From: Nonlabens sp. Hel1_33_55
GTDB taxonomy: Bacteria > Bacteroidota > Bacteroidia > Flavobacteriales > Flavobacteriaceae
DNA: 64,000 nucleotides
Assembly: GCF_900101765.1 (NCBI RefSeq)
Contig: NZ_LT627735.1
Location: 806,001 to 870,000, forward strand
Reading direction: 5' to 3'
Notes under the pieces: generated by a model
Databases searched by the model: none
Told to the model about the DNA's origin: nothing
The model's input: the letters and a program-made list of their open reading frames with translations, nothing else
Position numbers and translations under genes: made by a program
Shown: piece by piece, positions 1 through 8,221 of the stretch
Position numbering within the stretch: position 1 is the stretch's first letter
Layout of the letters: the number at the start of each line of letters is the position of its first letter

Positions 1-311
1 TCTTCTTTGAGCTTGGTATAGTACTCAAGAAAGTTTGTGTTTTTCTTTCTAGTGTTTGCAATTTTATACTTCCCTTGAAGATGCTCCGACTTGCGTATAG
101 AAAGAATGTTTTCAGCTAACTCTAGATTTTCTTTATTTTGATTTTGAATCTTTCTTTCCTTGGAACTGTTATCCAGATAAAGGTTGAGATACTCAAATGA
201 CCTTCTATGTTTTCTCTTTCCAGTATCATCAACGGTAGAGCCATTGTAGTATTCAATAAATAAGCTTTCTCTAGAATTTTTGAGTTTTTTACTTTTAAGA
301 GTGATTTTCAT
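1..311 (-). CDS. Tyrosine recombinase (integrase), N-terminal part, runs off the window
   Basis: Reading the minus strand from the ATG at 309-311 gives an uninterrupted frame of about 103 residues to the window edge. It starts MKITLKSKKLKNSRESLF and contains TGKRKHRRSFEYLNLYL and LELAENILSIRKSE. This is the arm-type DNA-binding N-terminus typical of Bacteroidota phage-type integrases (xxTGKRxRREFLxLYL ... NKExLxLAExIRxKR). The core-binding and catalytic R-H-R-Y domains would lie outside the window, so activity cannot be judged. The gene reads in the same direction as mnmE and starts about 170 bp beyond the mnmE stop codon, a place favoured by elements that insert at a gene 3' end. It may belong to an integrative element, a prophage or an invertible-locus recombinase. 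Confidence 0.8.
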   Translation of the reverse strand, partial: MKITLKSKKLKNSRESLFIEYYNGSTVDDTGKRKHRRSFEYLNLYLDNSSKERKIQNQNKENLELAENILSIRKSEHLQGKYKIANTRKKNTNFLEYYTKLKE

Positions 312-482
312 TTTCGATGTACTTTGTACACCTCTCGAAAAATGCTGCAAGGCAAGATGTACTAATGAGGTACTAAATGTAGAACCATCATTGAATATAC
401 ACAACTAAAGTTGTGAACAAATATCTGTAAATCAGTTATTTGTTCGTTTTGGTAATCTTTTGATTCTTGTTGTTTCACTTAT
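312..482. other. Integrase upstream region, candidate attachment/regulatory region beside mnmE
   Basis: This 171-bp stretch between the mnmE stop codon and the integrase start is dense in small symmetries. There is TGTAC-TTT-GTACA at 318-330, a direct repeat GTACTAA at 359-365 and 370-376 (11-bp spacing), ACAACTAAAGTTGT at 401-414, and the inverted pair GAACAAATA / TATTTGTTC at 415-423 and 437-445. Such clusters fit recombinase arm or core sites, or repressor operators, but none is proven. If the element uses the mnmE 3' end as attachment site, the core would overlap the last mnmE codons near 483-505. Confidence 0.35.
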
Positions 483-1919
483 TTACTTCCCGATGCAAAA
501 CTGCGAGAAAATATTACCCAACAATTCATCATTTGTAATCTCACCCGTGATTAGGCCTATGTGCTCTGCAGTGGCTTTGATGTCTATAGCAAGGAACTCG
601 CTAGAGATATCGTTTTCGATGCCTTGTTGTACTTCCATGAGCGTTGCGTATGCTTTTTGTAGCGCATCATAATGTCTAGCATTACTCACGATGCTGTCGT
701 CTGCGCTTAGCGCGCCGCTTTGGAAACTAGCAACTAGTGCTTCTTTCAATTCCTCAACGCCTGTACCTGATTTTGCACTTAGAGATATTACTATAGTTTC
801 TGGTGAGCGTTTGGTAAGTTGTTTAGTGATTTCGGCGTGTTCCAGTCCAGTGATTTCGTCTAGCTTATTGAGAACTACCACGATGGGTTTGTCTGGAAAC
901 TTTTCCTTCATGATCTGAATGCGCATCAAGCAGTGAACTATTCGCGGATTAGTATTGAGCTGTGTAGCATCTAATAGATAGAGTACCAATCTGGATTGTT
1001 CTGCTTTTGAATAACTGCGTTGGATACCCATCGTCTCGATGGTGTCTGTCGTCTCGCGTATTCCAGCTGTGTCGATGAATCTGAATCTGATTCCCTCAAT
1101 GTTGATCTCGTCCTCGATACTATCTCTGGTAGTTCCTGCAATATCACTTACAATAGCTTTATCCTCATTAAGTAAAGCATTCAGTAATGTAGATTTACCA
1201 ACATTGGGTTCTCCCACGATGGCGATAGGGATTCCAGACTTTAGAACGTTGCCCAAAGCAAAGGAATCAATAAGTTTTCTAAGCGTCTTTTGACTTTCTG
1301 CAAGTAATTTTTTCAAGTCATCTCTATTGGCAAACTCTACATCTTCCTCGCTAAAATCTAGTTCCAGCTCAATCATACTAGAGAAGTTCAATAATTGCTT
1401 TCTCAAATCTTGCAGCTCGTTAGAAAATCCACCGCGCATTTGCTGGATGGCCATCTGGTGCGCCGTTTCACTTTCTGATGCGATTAGGTCGGCCACAGCT
1501 TCCGCTTGTGATAAGTCCATCTTTGCGTTCAAGAAGGCTTGTAGTGTGAATTCACCTGCTTTTGCGGCTCTCGCACCCTTGCGCAGACACAATCCTATGA
1601 TTTCTTGCTGTATGTAGATGGACCCATGACAGGAGAATTCCACAACGTCTTCGCCCGTGTAAGATCTAGGACCATCAAATCGCGTCAACAATACCTGATC
1701 TACGACACGATCGCCATCCAGAACGTGTCCTAATGTTACGGTATTAGGATGCAGTCGTTCGTATAGTTTTGCATTTGGTTTTGATTTCGCTTTCGCGAAA
1801 GCGGGAACAAAAACACCACCAGCAATAGCATGAGCATCGGGTCCAGAAAGTCGTATTACTGCAATGGCCCCAGATCCTGCTGGCGTCGCCAGTGCTACAA
1901 TGGTATCGTTTTTAAACAT
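483..1919 (-). CDS. mnmE: tRNA uridine-5-carboxymethylaminomethyl(34) synthesis GTPase MnmE
   Basis: 478-residue GTPase that, with MnmG, modifies the wobble uridine of certain tRNAs. The N-terminal tetrahydrofolate-binding domain (about 1-120) is followed by a helical domain interrupted by the G domain. The P-loop GEPNVGKS is at 236-243, the potassium-loop/switch I AGTTRD at 261-266 and DTAG at 283-286, with NKLD further on. The protein ends in the conserved FCIGK, whose Cys is needed for modification. Residues 40-44 (AFAKA) are encoded by a copy of the window-wide palindrome. A TACCTTTG box at 1924-1931 lies only 4 nt before the ATG, so the transcript may be nearly leaderless. The 3' end abuts an integrase gene. 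Confidence 0.97.
   Translation of the reverse strand: MFKNDTIVALATPAGSGAIAVIRLSGPDAHAIAGGVFVPAFAKAKSKPNAKLYERLHPNTVTLGHVLDGDRVVDQVLLTRFDGPRSYTGEDVVEFSCHGSIYIQQEIIGLCLRKGARAAKAGEFTLQAFLNAKMDLSQAEAVADLIASESETAHQMAIQQMRGGFSNELQDLRKQLLNFSSMIELELDFSEEDVEFANRDDLKKLLAESQKTLRKLIDSFALGNVLKSGIPIAIVGEPNVGKSTLLNALLNEDKAIVSDIAGTTRDSIEDEINIEGIRFRFIDTAGIRETTDTIETMGIQRSYSKAEQSRLVLYLLDATQLNTNPRIVHCLMRIQIMKEKFPDKPIVVVLNKLDEITGLEHAEITKQLTKRSPETIVISLSAKSGTGVEELKEALVASFQSGALSADDSIVSNARHYDALQKAYATLMEVQQGIENDISSEFLAIDIKATAEHIGLITGEITNDELLGNIFSQFCIGK
1788..1803. repeat. Palindrome CGCTTTCGCGAAAGCG, copy in mnmE
   Basis: Exact 16-bp palindrome inside mnmE, read as AFAKA (residues 40-44). Member of the dispersed family described under findings. 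Confidence 0.95.
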
Positions 1920-2038
1920 ATGACAAAGGTAATAGCTTCACGCCTCAAATGTGTGGTGCGGATGCTAAACTCTCCTAAAGCACCATCAAATTACCAAAGT
2001 TTGATGCTATATTTAGAGGACTAGAAAACCTTTTAATT

Positions 2039-4507
2039 ATGAGAAATCTACAATTATGGGTGGCTGTTTGTGTTTTATTCGCTTTCGCGAAAGCGAACTC
2101 ACAAGAAAAGCTAACCTACCAACAACCATCTGAAGAAATCATGAAACTCGTGGATTATGATCGCCCGCCATGGGTGCTCATCGACGAGAATGCAGAAAAT
2201 ATGGTGCTCATGTACCGCGACACCTACAAGTCCATTGCAGATTTGTCAGAGGAAGAAATGCGTCTGGGTGGTCTGCGTATCAATCCTAAAACCAACATTG
2301 GAAGTCGTACTACTTTTTACGATAAGGTTGCTATTCAAAAAGTAGGATCTAAGGAAATGACTGCGGTTAAAGGACTGCCTGCGCAACCAAAACTGTCCAA
2401 TGTCAACTGGTCTCCAGATGAATCCATGATCGCCATGACACACACTACCACAAACGGTACTGAGGTTTGGGTGCTGGACGTTGAAAAAGCAACGGCCCGC
2501 AAACTGACAGATGATACTGTCAATGCAAATATGGGAAACCCTATTGATTGGTATGAAGACGGCAGCGCTTTAATGGTCAAAATGCTGGCTACAGATCGTA
2601 AACCGCTAATCGATACGAGTATTGCAGTACCTGAAGGACCTACCATTTCTACTAGCGACGGTAGCAAAGCACAAAACAGGACCTATCAAGACTTATTGAA
2701 AAACCCAGCAGATGAGCATAATTTTGAGCAACTGGCATTAAGCCGATTAGTCAAGGTAAATTTGGATGGTACTGCAACCGATTTTCTTTCAGGTGCTATG
2801 TATACCAGCCTGAGTTTTTCACCTGATGGATCGCATGTAATGGTTTCCAAACTTCAAAAGCCATTCTCTTATATAGTGACTTACGGTAGATTCCCAGAAA
2901 AATCTACGGTTTATGACCTTGATGGAAATAAAGTAGCGGTCGTTAACGATGTCCCACTTATTGAGGAAATGCCACAGGGATTCATGGCTGAACGTGAAGG
3001 AAAACGTAATGTTTCCTGGCGTGCAGATAAACCTCATACTCTAATGTATGCTGAGGCTCTTGACGGTGGTGATCCTGAGAAAGATGTTCCTTATCGGGAT
3101 ATCGTCTATAGTTGGGAAGCTCCATTTAACGACAATAGCGCGACTGAATTACTTAAAACAAAAGACCGTTTTTCAGGAATTCAGTTTGGCGATGATGATA
3201 CAGCCATTGCTTACGACTATTGGTGGAACACTAGAAATACAAGAACTTACGTATTCAATCCATCTGATAACTCTGTAGAGCCTAAGGTTATTTCTGACCG
3301 CAGCTACCAGGATGTCTATTCAGATCCAGGTAATTTTGTAACTACCAAAAATGAATTTGGTAACAGCGTACTTCAATTGGATGGCGATATGGCATATCTA
3401 ATGGGTGATGGATACAGTGATGAAGGTCAATTTCCTTTTGTTGACCAAATGAATTTAAAAACTGGATCCACAAAAAGAATTTATAAATCACAATACACTG
3501 ACAAAAAAGAATCTCTGGTGGAGTCTCTTGACATGGATAAAGGGCTGGTTTTGGTACGAATTGAAGGACCAACGGAATATCCCAATTATTACATCAGAGA
3601 CATTAAAAAGAAAAACAAGCTAAATCAAATAAGCTTTTTCGAGAATCCATTTTCTGGCTTGCAGAATGTCCATAAGGAATTGGTTACCTATAAAAGAGAT
3701 GATGGTGTTGATTTGAGTGCTACGCTTTACTTGCCGCCTAATTATGATATGAAGAAGAAGGAGAAACTACCTATGTTGGTCTGGGCTTATCCACGGGAAT
3801 ATAAAGACGCAGCAAGCGCTGGACAAAACACACAAAATCCAAACGAATTTATCTATCCATCATATGGAAGCTTTGTGTATTGGGTTATGAAAGGCTATGC
3901 CGTGCTGGATGATGCAGCATTTCCCATCATAGGTGAAGGAGATGAAGAGCCTAATGATACTTTTATCCCACAACTGGTAGCAAACGGAAAAGCGGCAATC
4001 GATGCCGTTGATGATATGGGATATATTGATAGAAATAGAGTAGGAGTTGGCGGTCACAGCTATGGCGCCTTTATGACGGCAAACCTGCTGGCTCATTCTG
4101 ATCTATTTGCCGCTGGAATTGCAAGGTCTGGAGCTTATAATAGAACGTTGACACCTTTTGGATTCCAAAGTGAGGAGCGTAACTATTGGGAAGCACCAGA
4201 CATTTACAATACTATGTCACCATTCATGAATGCCGAAAAAGTTGATGAACCTATCCTATTGGTTCACGGACAGGCAGATAACAACAGCGGTACGTATCCA
4301 TTACAAAGTGAGCGTTATTTCAATGCTTTGAAAGGATTAGGCGCAACAGCAAGACTTGTTATGTTGCCTAAGGAAAGCCACGGATATGCAGCTAAAGAAT
4401 CCATTCTTCACGTTTTATGGGAACAAGATCAGTGGTTGGAAAAGTACGTGAAGAACAAACCATCCACATCCAGCGATATGAAAGCAGACAAAAAGATGAA
4501 AGGATAA
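2039..4507 (+). CDS. Secreted S9-family serine peptidase (glutamyl endopeptidase-like)
   Basis: 822-residue alpha/beta-hydrolase-fold peptidase. Residues 1-21 form a signal peptide, so it is probably periplasmic. A WD40-like beta-propeller region (about 60-530) precedes the catalytic domain. The nucleophile elbow GHSYG places Ser at 674; Asp747 (HGQADNN) and His781 (KESHGY) complete the triad. The layout resembles the S9D glutamyl endopeptidases of plastids and bacteria more than dipeptidyl peptidase IV. The palindrome encodes AFAKA at 15-19, inside the hydrophobic core of the signal peptide. It is monocistronic and divergent from mnmE, with a terminator-like hairpin at 4565-4602. The lysine-rich C-terminal tail after about 805 is unlikely to be part of the fold. 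Confidence 0.9.
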   Translation: MRNLQLWVAVCVLFAFAKANSQEKLTYQQPSEEIMKLVDYDRPPWVLIDENAENMVLMYRDTYKSIADLSEEEMRLGGLRINPKTNIGSRTTFYDKVAIQKVGSKEMTAVKGLPAQPKLSNVNWSPDESMIAMTHTTTNGTEVWVLDVEKATARKLTDDTVNANMGNPIDWYEDGSALMVKMLATDRKPLIDTSIAVPEGPTISTSDGSKAQNRTYQDLLKNPADEHNFEQLALSRLVKVNLDGTATDFLSGAMYTSLSFSPDGSHVMVSKLQKPFSYIVTYGRFPEKSTVYDLDGNKVAVVNDVPLIEEMPQGFMAEREGKRNVSWRADKPHTLMYAEALDGGDPEKDVPYRDIVYSWEAPFNDNSATELLKTKDRFSGIQFGDDDTAIAYDYWWNTRNTRTYVFNPSDNSVEPKVISDRSYQDVYSDPGNFVTTKNEFGNSVLQLDGDMAYLMGDGYSDEGQFPFVDQMNLKTGSTKRIYKSQYTDKKESLVESLDMDKGLVLVRIEGPTEYPNYYIRDIKKKNKLNQISFFENPFSGLQNVHKELVTYKRDDGVDLSATLYLPPNYDMKKKEKLPMLVWAYPREYKDAASAGQNTQNPNEFIYPSYGSFVYWVMKGYAVLDDAAFPIIGEGDEEPNDTFIPQLVANGKAAIDAVDDMGYIDRNRVGVGGHSYGAFMTANLLAHSDLFAAGIARSGAYNRTLTPFGFQSEERNYWEAPDIYNTMSPFMNAEKVDEPILLVHGQADNNSGTYPLQSERYFNALKGLGATARLVMLPKESHGYAAKESILHVLWEQDQWLEKYVKNKPSTSSDMKADKKMKG
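2080..2095. repeat. Palindrome CGCTTTCGCGAAAGCG, copy in S9 peptidase signal peptide
   Basis: Exact copy, only 292 bp from the mnmE copy, the shortest interval in the window. It is read as AFAKA in the signal peptide of the S9 peptidase. The flanks extend the symmetry to TTCGCTTTCGCGAAAGCGAA. Confidence 0.95.
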
Positions 4508-4564
4508 TTTATTCTAGTTCTTAGTAGCAGTCTCAACATACTCTGATTTGAGATTATAAATTAT

Positions 4565-4602
4565 AAAATGCGATTCTCTTCCATAAGGGAATTGCATTTT
4601 TT
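4565..4602 (+). terminator. Rho-independent terminator after S9 peptidase
   Basis: The stem AAATGCGATTCTCTT pairs with AAGGGAATTGCATTT (two G-U pairs) around a CCAT loop and is followed by a T run. It lies 58 bp after the peptidase stop. The rest of the 337-bp gap 4508-4844 is AT-rich and holds no ORF I can support. Confidence 0.7.
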
Positions 4603-4832
4603 AATGCTTCGGTTTCAATGGCTTCAAATGTTGAAATAATATATAGTCAAGCAGTGTCGGCTATGCTATTTAAATACTTATACAAATCTATTTCTTGATT
4701 AATTATAAGATCATTCTTACTAGCAGAATTTTCTAATTACCAAAGGCAGGATATATTAAGTATTAAAACTTTTGAGATCGTAGATCTCCACTAAAAACTA
4801 CCAGGGAAATCTATAAACTAAATCCAGCACCG

Positions 4833-4840
4833 TAATTTTG
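4833..4840 (+). promoter_or_regulatory. Bacteroidota -7 box TAATTTTG abutting a start codon
   Basis: TAATTTTG matches the Bacteroidota -7 consensus TAnnTTTG and ends 4 nt before the ATG at 4845. No good TTG is seen at the -33 position. If it is used, transcription would begin at or beside the start codon. Confidence 0.4.
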
Positions 4841-4844
4841 ATCT

Positions 4845-5273
4845 ATGTTTTCAATAGAAGAAGCTAAACAGGTGCGTCAGGATTTCTGGACGTTTTTTGG
4901 AAAGCGGTATCATCGCAAGTGGACGCTGTATGACACAAAGCTAAAAGATGTTAACCTCAAATTTTCAATGGAAAATAATCAAGCCATTATCTCACTGGAC
5001 ATAGAACATGATGACATTATCTTCCGGCATTATTATTTTGAAAAGTTTGAAAGCTTTAAATCGGTGATGGAGGATGAAGTTAGTGCTGATTTAATATTCG
5101 AAAGAGACCATATCCTAGAGTCAGGAAAAGTCATATCGAGAATCTACGTTAGCATGGATAACGTCAAAATAACTCGGAAAACCGACTGGCCAACGGTCTA
5201 TGAGTTCTTCTATGAGAACATGGATAAATTGGAAACCTTCTTTTGGGAATACAAAGATTTTATTGAGGATTGA
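4845..5273 (+). CDS. DUF4268 family protein
   Basis: 142-residue acidic/aromatic-rich soluble protein starting MFSIEEAKQVRQDFWTFFGK. This opening, followed by RKWTLYDTKLK and a core of alternating strands, matches my memory of the Bacteroidota DUF4268 family, whose molecular function is not established. No signal peptide or membrane segment is present. It stands alone between the S9 peptidase and the convergent oxidoreductase gene. A -7-like box sits immediately before the ATG, suggesting a very short or absent leader. Confidence 0.8.
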   Translation: MFSIEEAKQVRQDFWTFFGKRYHRKWTLYDTKLKDVNLKFSMENNQAIISLDIEHDDIIFRHYYFEKFESFKSVMEDEVSADLIFERDHILESGKVISRIYVSMDNVKITRKTDWPTVYEFFYENMDKLETFFWEYKDFIED

Positions 5274-5356
5274 GACCCAAAATCCATTTTCAAATAAATC
5301 TCCGTACTAAATTTCAGAAGCGTTGATTTCCTTAAAAAGCCAAAGTAACAAAGAAC

Positions 5357-6325
5357 TTACAACGATTTAAAATTCTCAATCACTTTCATCGCTACATCAA
5401 GCGCCGCAGTTCCATCTTCAAGACTTACTACAGGTGTCGTGTTATTTTCAATGGCGTCTGCAAAAGTTTCCAGCTCCATTAGAATGGCGTTGGTTTCCAT
5501 GATGTCTGGATTGTCAAAGTAGATCTGCTTTTTTATTCCTTCCGCATTTTGTAGGATCATATCAAAATCTCCAGGAACTTCTGGTGCATCCTTCATACGT
5601 ACCACTTCTACTTTTTTAGTCAAGAAATCAACTGATATATAAGCATCTCGTTGGAAGAATCTCGCCTTACGCATTTTTTTAAGACTGATGCGGCTCGCAG
5701 TTAAATTAGCAACACAGCCATTTTCAAATTCTATACGTGCATTTGCGATATCTGGAGTTTCTGAGATTACACTTACTCCACTAGAACTAACATGTTTCAC
5801 AGGGCTTTTAACCACACTCAAGATGGCGTCAATATCGTGAATCATGAGATCCAGTACCACACTCACATCAGTACCACGTGGGTTAAATTCTGCCAGTCGG
5901 TGAGTTTCAATGAACATGGGATTTTCGATGCGATCCTGCACGGTTCTAAAGGCATCGTTGAAACGTTCTACTTGTCCCACCTGACCTTTGACATTATTCT
6001 TTCGCGCAAGCGATATCAACTCGTTTGCTTCTGCCACGGTAACCGTGATTGGTTTTTCAATGAATAAATGTTTTCCAGCTTCGAGAACCTTCTTACCAGA
6101 TTCATGGTGATAAGTCGTTGGTGTCACGACATCCACCATGTCGCAGGCTGCTATGAGTTGGTCAATGTCTTTGAAATAGGTGTACCCAAATTCTTTCTCC
6201 AATTCCTGCGCATACGCCTCATTAGCATCGTAGAATCCTACCAAATCATATCGGCTGGACTGTTGTAATAATTTCAAGTGAATCTTTCCCAAATGTCCTG
6301 CTCCCAGAACGCCAGCTTTCAACAT
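5357..6325 (-). CDS. Gfo/Idh/MocA-family NAD(P)-dependent oxidoreductase
   Basis: 322 residues. The N-terminal Rossmann fold begins with GVLGAGHLGKIH (residues 5-16), and the family signature EKP is at 90-92, where the Lys contacts cofactor and substrate. The C-terminal half (about 125-320) is the alpha/beta substrate-binding domain. Members oxidise or reduce sugars, inositols or related carbonyls; the substrate cannot be read from sequence, although VERFND and HLAEFNPRGTD-like segments resemble UDP-sugar oxidoreductases. It is monocistronic, with a promoter candidate at 6343-6376. Confidence 0.9.
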   Translation of the reverse strand: MLKAGVLGAGHLGKIHLKLLQQSSRYDLVGFYDANEAYAQELEKEFGYTYFKDIDQLIAACDMVDVVTPTTYHHESGKKVLEAGKHLFIEKPITVTVAEANELISLARKNNVKGQVGQVERFNDAFRTVQDRIENPMFIETHRLAEFNPRGTDVSVVLDLMIHDIDAILSVVKSPVKHVSSSGVSVISETPDIANARIEFENGCVANLTASRISLKKMRKARFFQRDAYISVDFLTKKVEVVRMKDAPEVPGDFDMILQNAEGIKKQIYFDNPDIMETNAILMELETFADAIENNTTPVVSLEDGTAALDVAMKVIENFKSL

Positions 6326-6342
6326 ATTGCTTGTGTTTCCTA

Positions 6343-6376
6343 CAAAAATAGGGATTTGGAACTGATTTTATCACAA
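6343..6376 (-). promoter_or_regulatory. Promoter for the Gfo/Idh/MocA gene
   Basis: On the minus strand a -7 box TATTTTTG (6343-6350) follows a TTG (6374-6376) with 23 nt between them, at the upper end of the Bacteroidota spacing. The start codon follows 17 nt downstream. Confidence 0.5.
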
Positions 6377-6430
6377 TGCGTTGGACTACCTTTTTTGATT
6401 GCTTATTTAATTGAAAGTCATTGTTTTTTT

Positions 6431-6530
6431 GGGCGTTCCCTTCCCGATTGCCATCGGGAAAGGTCGGGCTTTACGCTGCAATTCCTCGCTTGCTGCGCCG
6501 CTGCGGGATTTCCACTTCAATCCCTAACGC
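6431..6530. repeat. ~100-nt structured intergenic repeat (REP-like) of Bacteroidota
   Basis: This GC-rich island in an AT-rich gap begins GGGCGTTCCC and ends CAATCCCTAACGC. Outer arms GCGTT (6433-6437) and AACGC (6526-6530) pair. TTCCCGAT-TGCC-ATCGGGAA (6441-6460) is a perfect 8-bp hairpin, and a second imperfect hairpin joins AATTCC and GGGATT around 6480-6510. The central AGGTCGGGCTTTACGCTG is the most word-like part. I recall near-identical elements scattered through many Flavobacteria genomes. The gap 6326-6687 holds nothing else besides a promoter for the upstream minus-strand gene. It is the only copy in the window. Confidence 0.65.
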
Positions 6531-6687
6531 AACAGCTCAGGTAGTAAGTAAATAGTTTTCAATGATATAATAAGATGAGCTAATCTACTAAAAGCTAAAA
6601 TCAGGTTCCAAAACAGAACGTCAATATATAAAGCATCTCTATAAATAATTGAGCATATTCAGTGAAACATATTTGTTGTGAATAACT

Positions 6688-7389
6688 GTGCTTAAAAACG
6701 GACGGAGAGTTTCTTATGATTTATCCTTAGCACTCTATTTTTGCGTCATCAAAGATGATTTTATACATAAAGGAAAACGGCGCCATCTCATGCAACTCAT
6801 GCGTGATAAGGGAATTTGCGACCATAGCGTTCTTGAGGCGATTAACACGGTTCCTCGTCACCTTTTTTTAGACAGTTCGTTTTTGGAACATGCTTACCAA
6901 AATAAAGCCTTTCCCATTGGTGCTGATCAAACCATATCTCATCCCTATACAGTGGCCTTTCAGAGTGAGTTATTACATGCACAAGCTGGTGACAAGATTC
7001 TTGAAATAGGAACAGGTAGCGGCTATCAGTGCGCTGTATTGTTGGAAATGAAATTGCAGGTGTATACTATTGAAAGACAAAATGAGCTTTTTAAGAGAAC
7101 AAGTTCGCTATTCAAAAAACTGAGGTATCGACCGCGTAAGTTTGTTTTTGGCGATGGTTATTTGGGATTACCTAATGAAGCTCCATTTGACGGAATTATA
7201 GTCACCTGCGGTGCGCCAGACATCCCTGAATCATTATTAAGTCAACTTAAAATAGGAGGTAGGCTTGTGATTCCCGTAGGAACTGATGAACAGATTATGA
7301 CACTCGTTGTACGAGACTCAGAAACAGATTACAGTAAAACTACGTATGGTGAATTTAGGTTTGTTCCATTTTTGGGAGGAAAAGAATAG
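6688..7389 (+). CDS. pcm: Protein-L-isoaspartate O-methyltransferase
   Basis: SAM-dependent methyltransferase that repairs isoaspartyl residues in aged proteins. The family motifs are clear: PRHLFLDSSFLEHAYQNKAFPIG, DQTISHPYTVAFQSELL, the SAM-binding ILEIGTGSGYQ, and FDGIIVTCGAP. The start is uncertain. The earliest in-frame start is the GTG at 6688, but the first ~24 residues have no family counterpart, and a TATTTTTG box at 6736-6743 lies inside this extension. The conserved part begins at about KDDFIHKGKRRHLM. The first in-frame ATG (6790) would remove that part, so a non-ATG start around 6745-6760 is possible. Confidence 0.93.
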   Translation: MLKNGRRVSYDLSLALYFCVIKDDFIHKGKRRHLMQLMRDKGICDHSVLEAINTVPRHLFLDSSFLEHAYQNKAFPIGADQTISHPYTVAFQSELLHAQAGDKILEIGTGSGYQCAVLLEMKLQVYTIERQNELFKRTSSLFKKLRYRPRKFVFGDGYLGLPNEAPFDGIIVTCGAPDIPESLLSQLKIGGRLVIPVGTDEQIMTLVVRDSETDYSKTTYGEFRFVPFLGGKE

Positions 7390-7442
7390 GTTGATTTCCA
7401 GTTATTCCATAGACCGTTCTTAACAGCGTCTCAAATTCTTTT

Positions 7443-7458
7443 TGCTTTCGCGAAAGCG
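7443..7458. repeat. Palindrome copy between pcm and the LytTR regulator
   Basis: Exact 14-bp core (7444-7457); the outermost C is a T. It lies intergenic, between convergent genes, and is flanked by T and A runs, so its transcript could also fold as a short hairpin. Confidence 0.9.
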
Positions 7459-7469
7459 TAAAAACAAGG

Positions 7470-7493
7470 AAGCCCAACAAATATGTTGAGCTT
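7470..7493 (-). terminator. Terminator-like hairpin after the LytTR regulator
   Basis: Arms AAGCCCAACA and TGTTGAGCTT pair with one mismatch around AATA. On the minus strand a T-rich tract (CCTTGTTTTTAC) follows. It lies 24 bp after the stop codon. Confidence 0.5.
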
Positions 7494-7516
7494 TGATAGT
7501 ATGATATGGATTCAGT

Positions 7517-8221
7517 TTAAAATTGAGACAACGCCTCAACTAGATCTGATTTGCGATTACGACTTAACGGTAAAACTTCGTTATCCAATTCCACCGCTTT
7601 TGAGTTGAATTTTTCTACACGGCGCAGGTTCACTATGTATGATTTGTGAATACGTAGAAAATCTTCTTCAGGTAGTTGCTTTTCAAAAGCTTTCATAGTA
7701 GAAAGAACCACTAGACTTTCATTTTCAGTTATCAGTTTTACATAATCACCTAAGGCTTGTATAAATTTCAAATCCTTTAGATACACTTTACGTTTCTTAA
7801 GGTTGCTTTTGACAAAGATGAATTCACCTTTATCCTCAACCATCTCTGTTCTCATCTTGTGCGCAAGAAGAGCACGCTCCACAGCATAAAGGAATCTGTC
7901 CTTTTTAATGGGTTTTTGTAAATAATCGATCGCACTGTAATCAAAAGCTTTAAAAGCATATTTGGTTTGACCAGTAACGAATATTACTCCAGGTTTTTCT
8001 GTAATATCGTCCAATAAGTCAAAACCTGTTAGAATAGGCATCTCTACATCCAGAAATATGAGATCTACACCAGCGTCTTTTATCGCTGCCTTAGTTTCTA
8101 TGGCATTGCTAAATTCTCCCGCCAGTTTTAAGTTAGGATGGTTTTCTATAAGCTTGACAATGGCAAGTCGCTGTATGCTTGAATCGTCAACGACAAAGCA
8201 TTTGAGTACAGTATCTGTCAT
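7517..8221 (-). CDS. LytTR-family DNA-binding response regulator
   Basis: 234 residues. The receiver domain (about 5-120) has the acidic pair at 12-13 (VVDD), the predicted phospho-acceptor Asp58 (LIFLDVEMP) and the conserved Lys103 (YLQKPI). The C-terminal LytTR domain (about 135-232) includes FIQALGDYVKL, the RIHKSYIVNL segment and LPLSRNRK, the DNA-contacting part of this fold. No sensor histidine kinase is adjacent, so it is an orphan here; in Bacteroidota the partner is often a distantly encoded LytS/YehU-type kinase. It is monocistronic and convergent with pcm. Confidence 0.93.
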   Translation of the reverse strand: MTDTVLKCFVVDDSSIQRLAIVKLIENHPNLKLAGEFSNAIETKAAIKDAGVDLIFLDVEMPILTGFDLLDDITEKPGVIFVTGQTKYAFKAFDYSAIDYLQKPIKKDRFLYAVERALLAHKMRTEMVEDKGEFIFVKSNLKKRKVYLKDLKFIQALGDYVKLITENESLVVLSTMKAFEKQLPEEDFLRIHKSYIVNLRRVEKFNSKAVELDNEVLPLSRNRKSDLVEALSQF

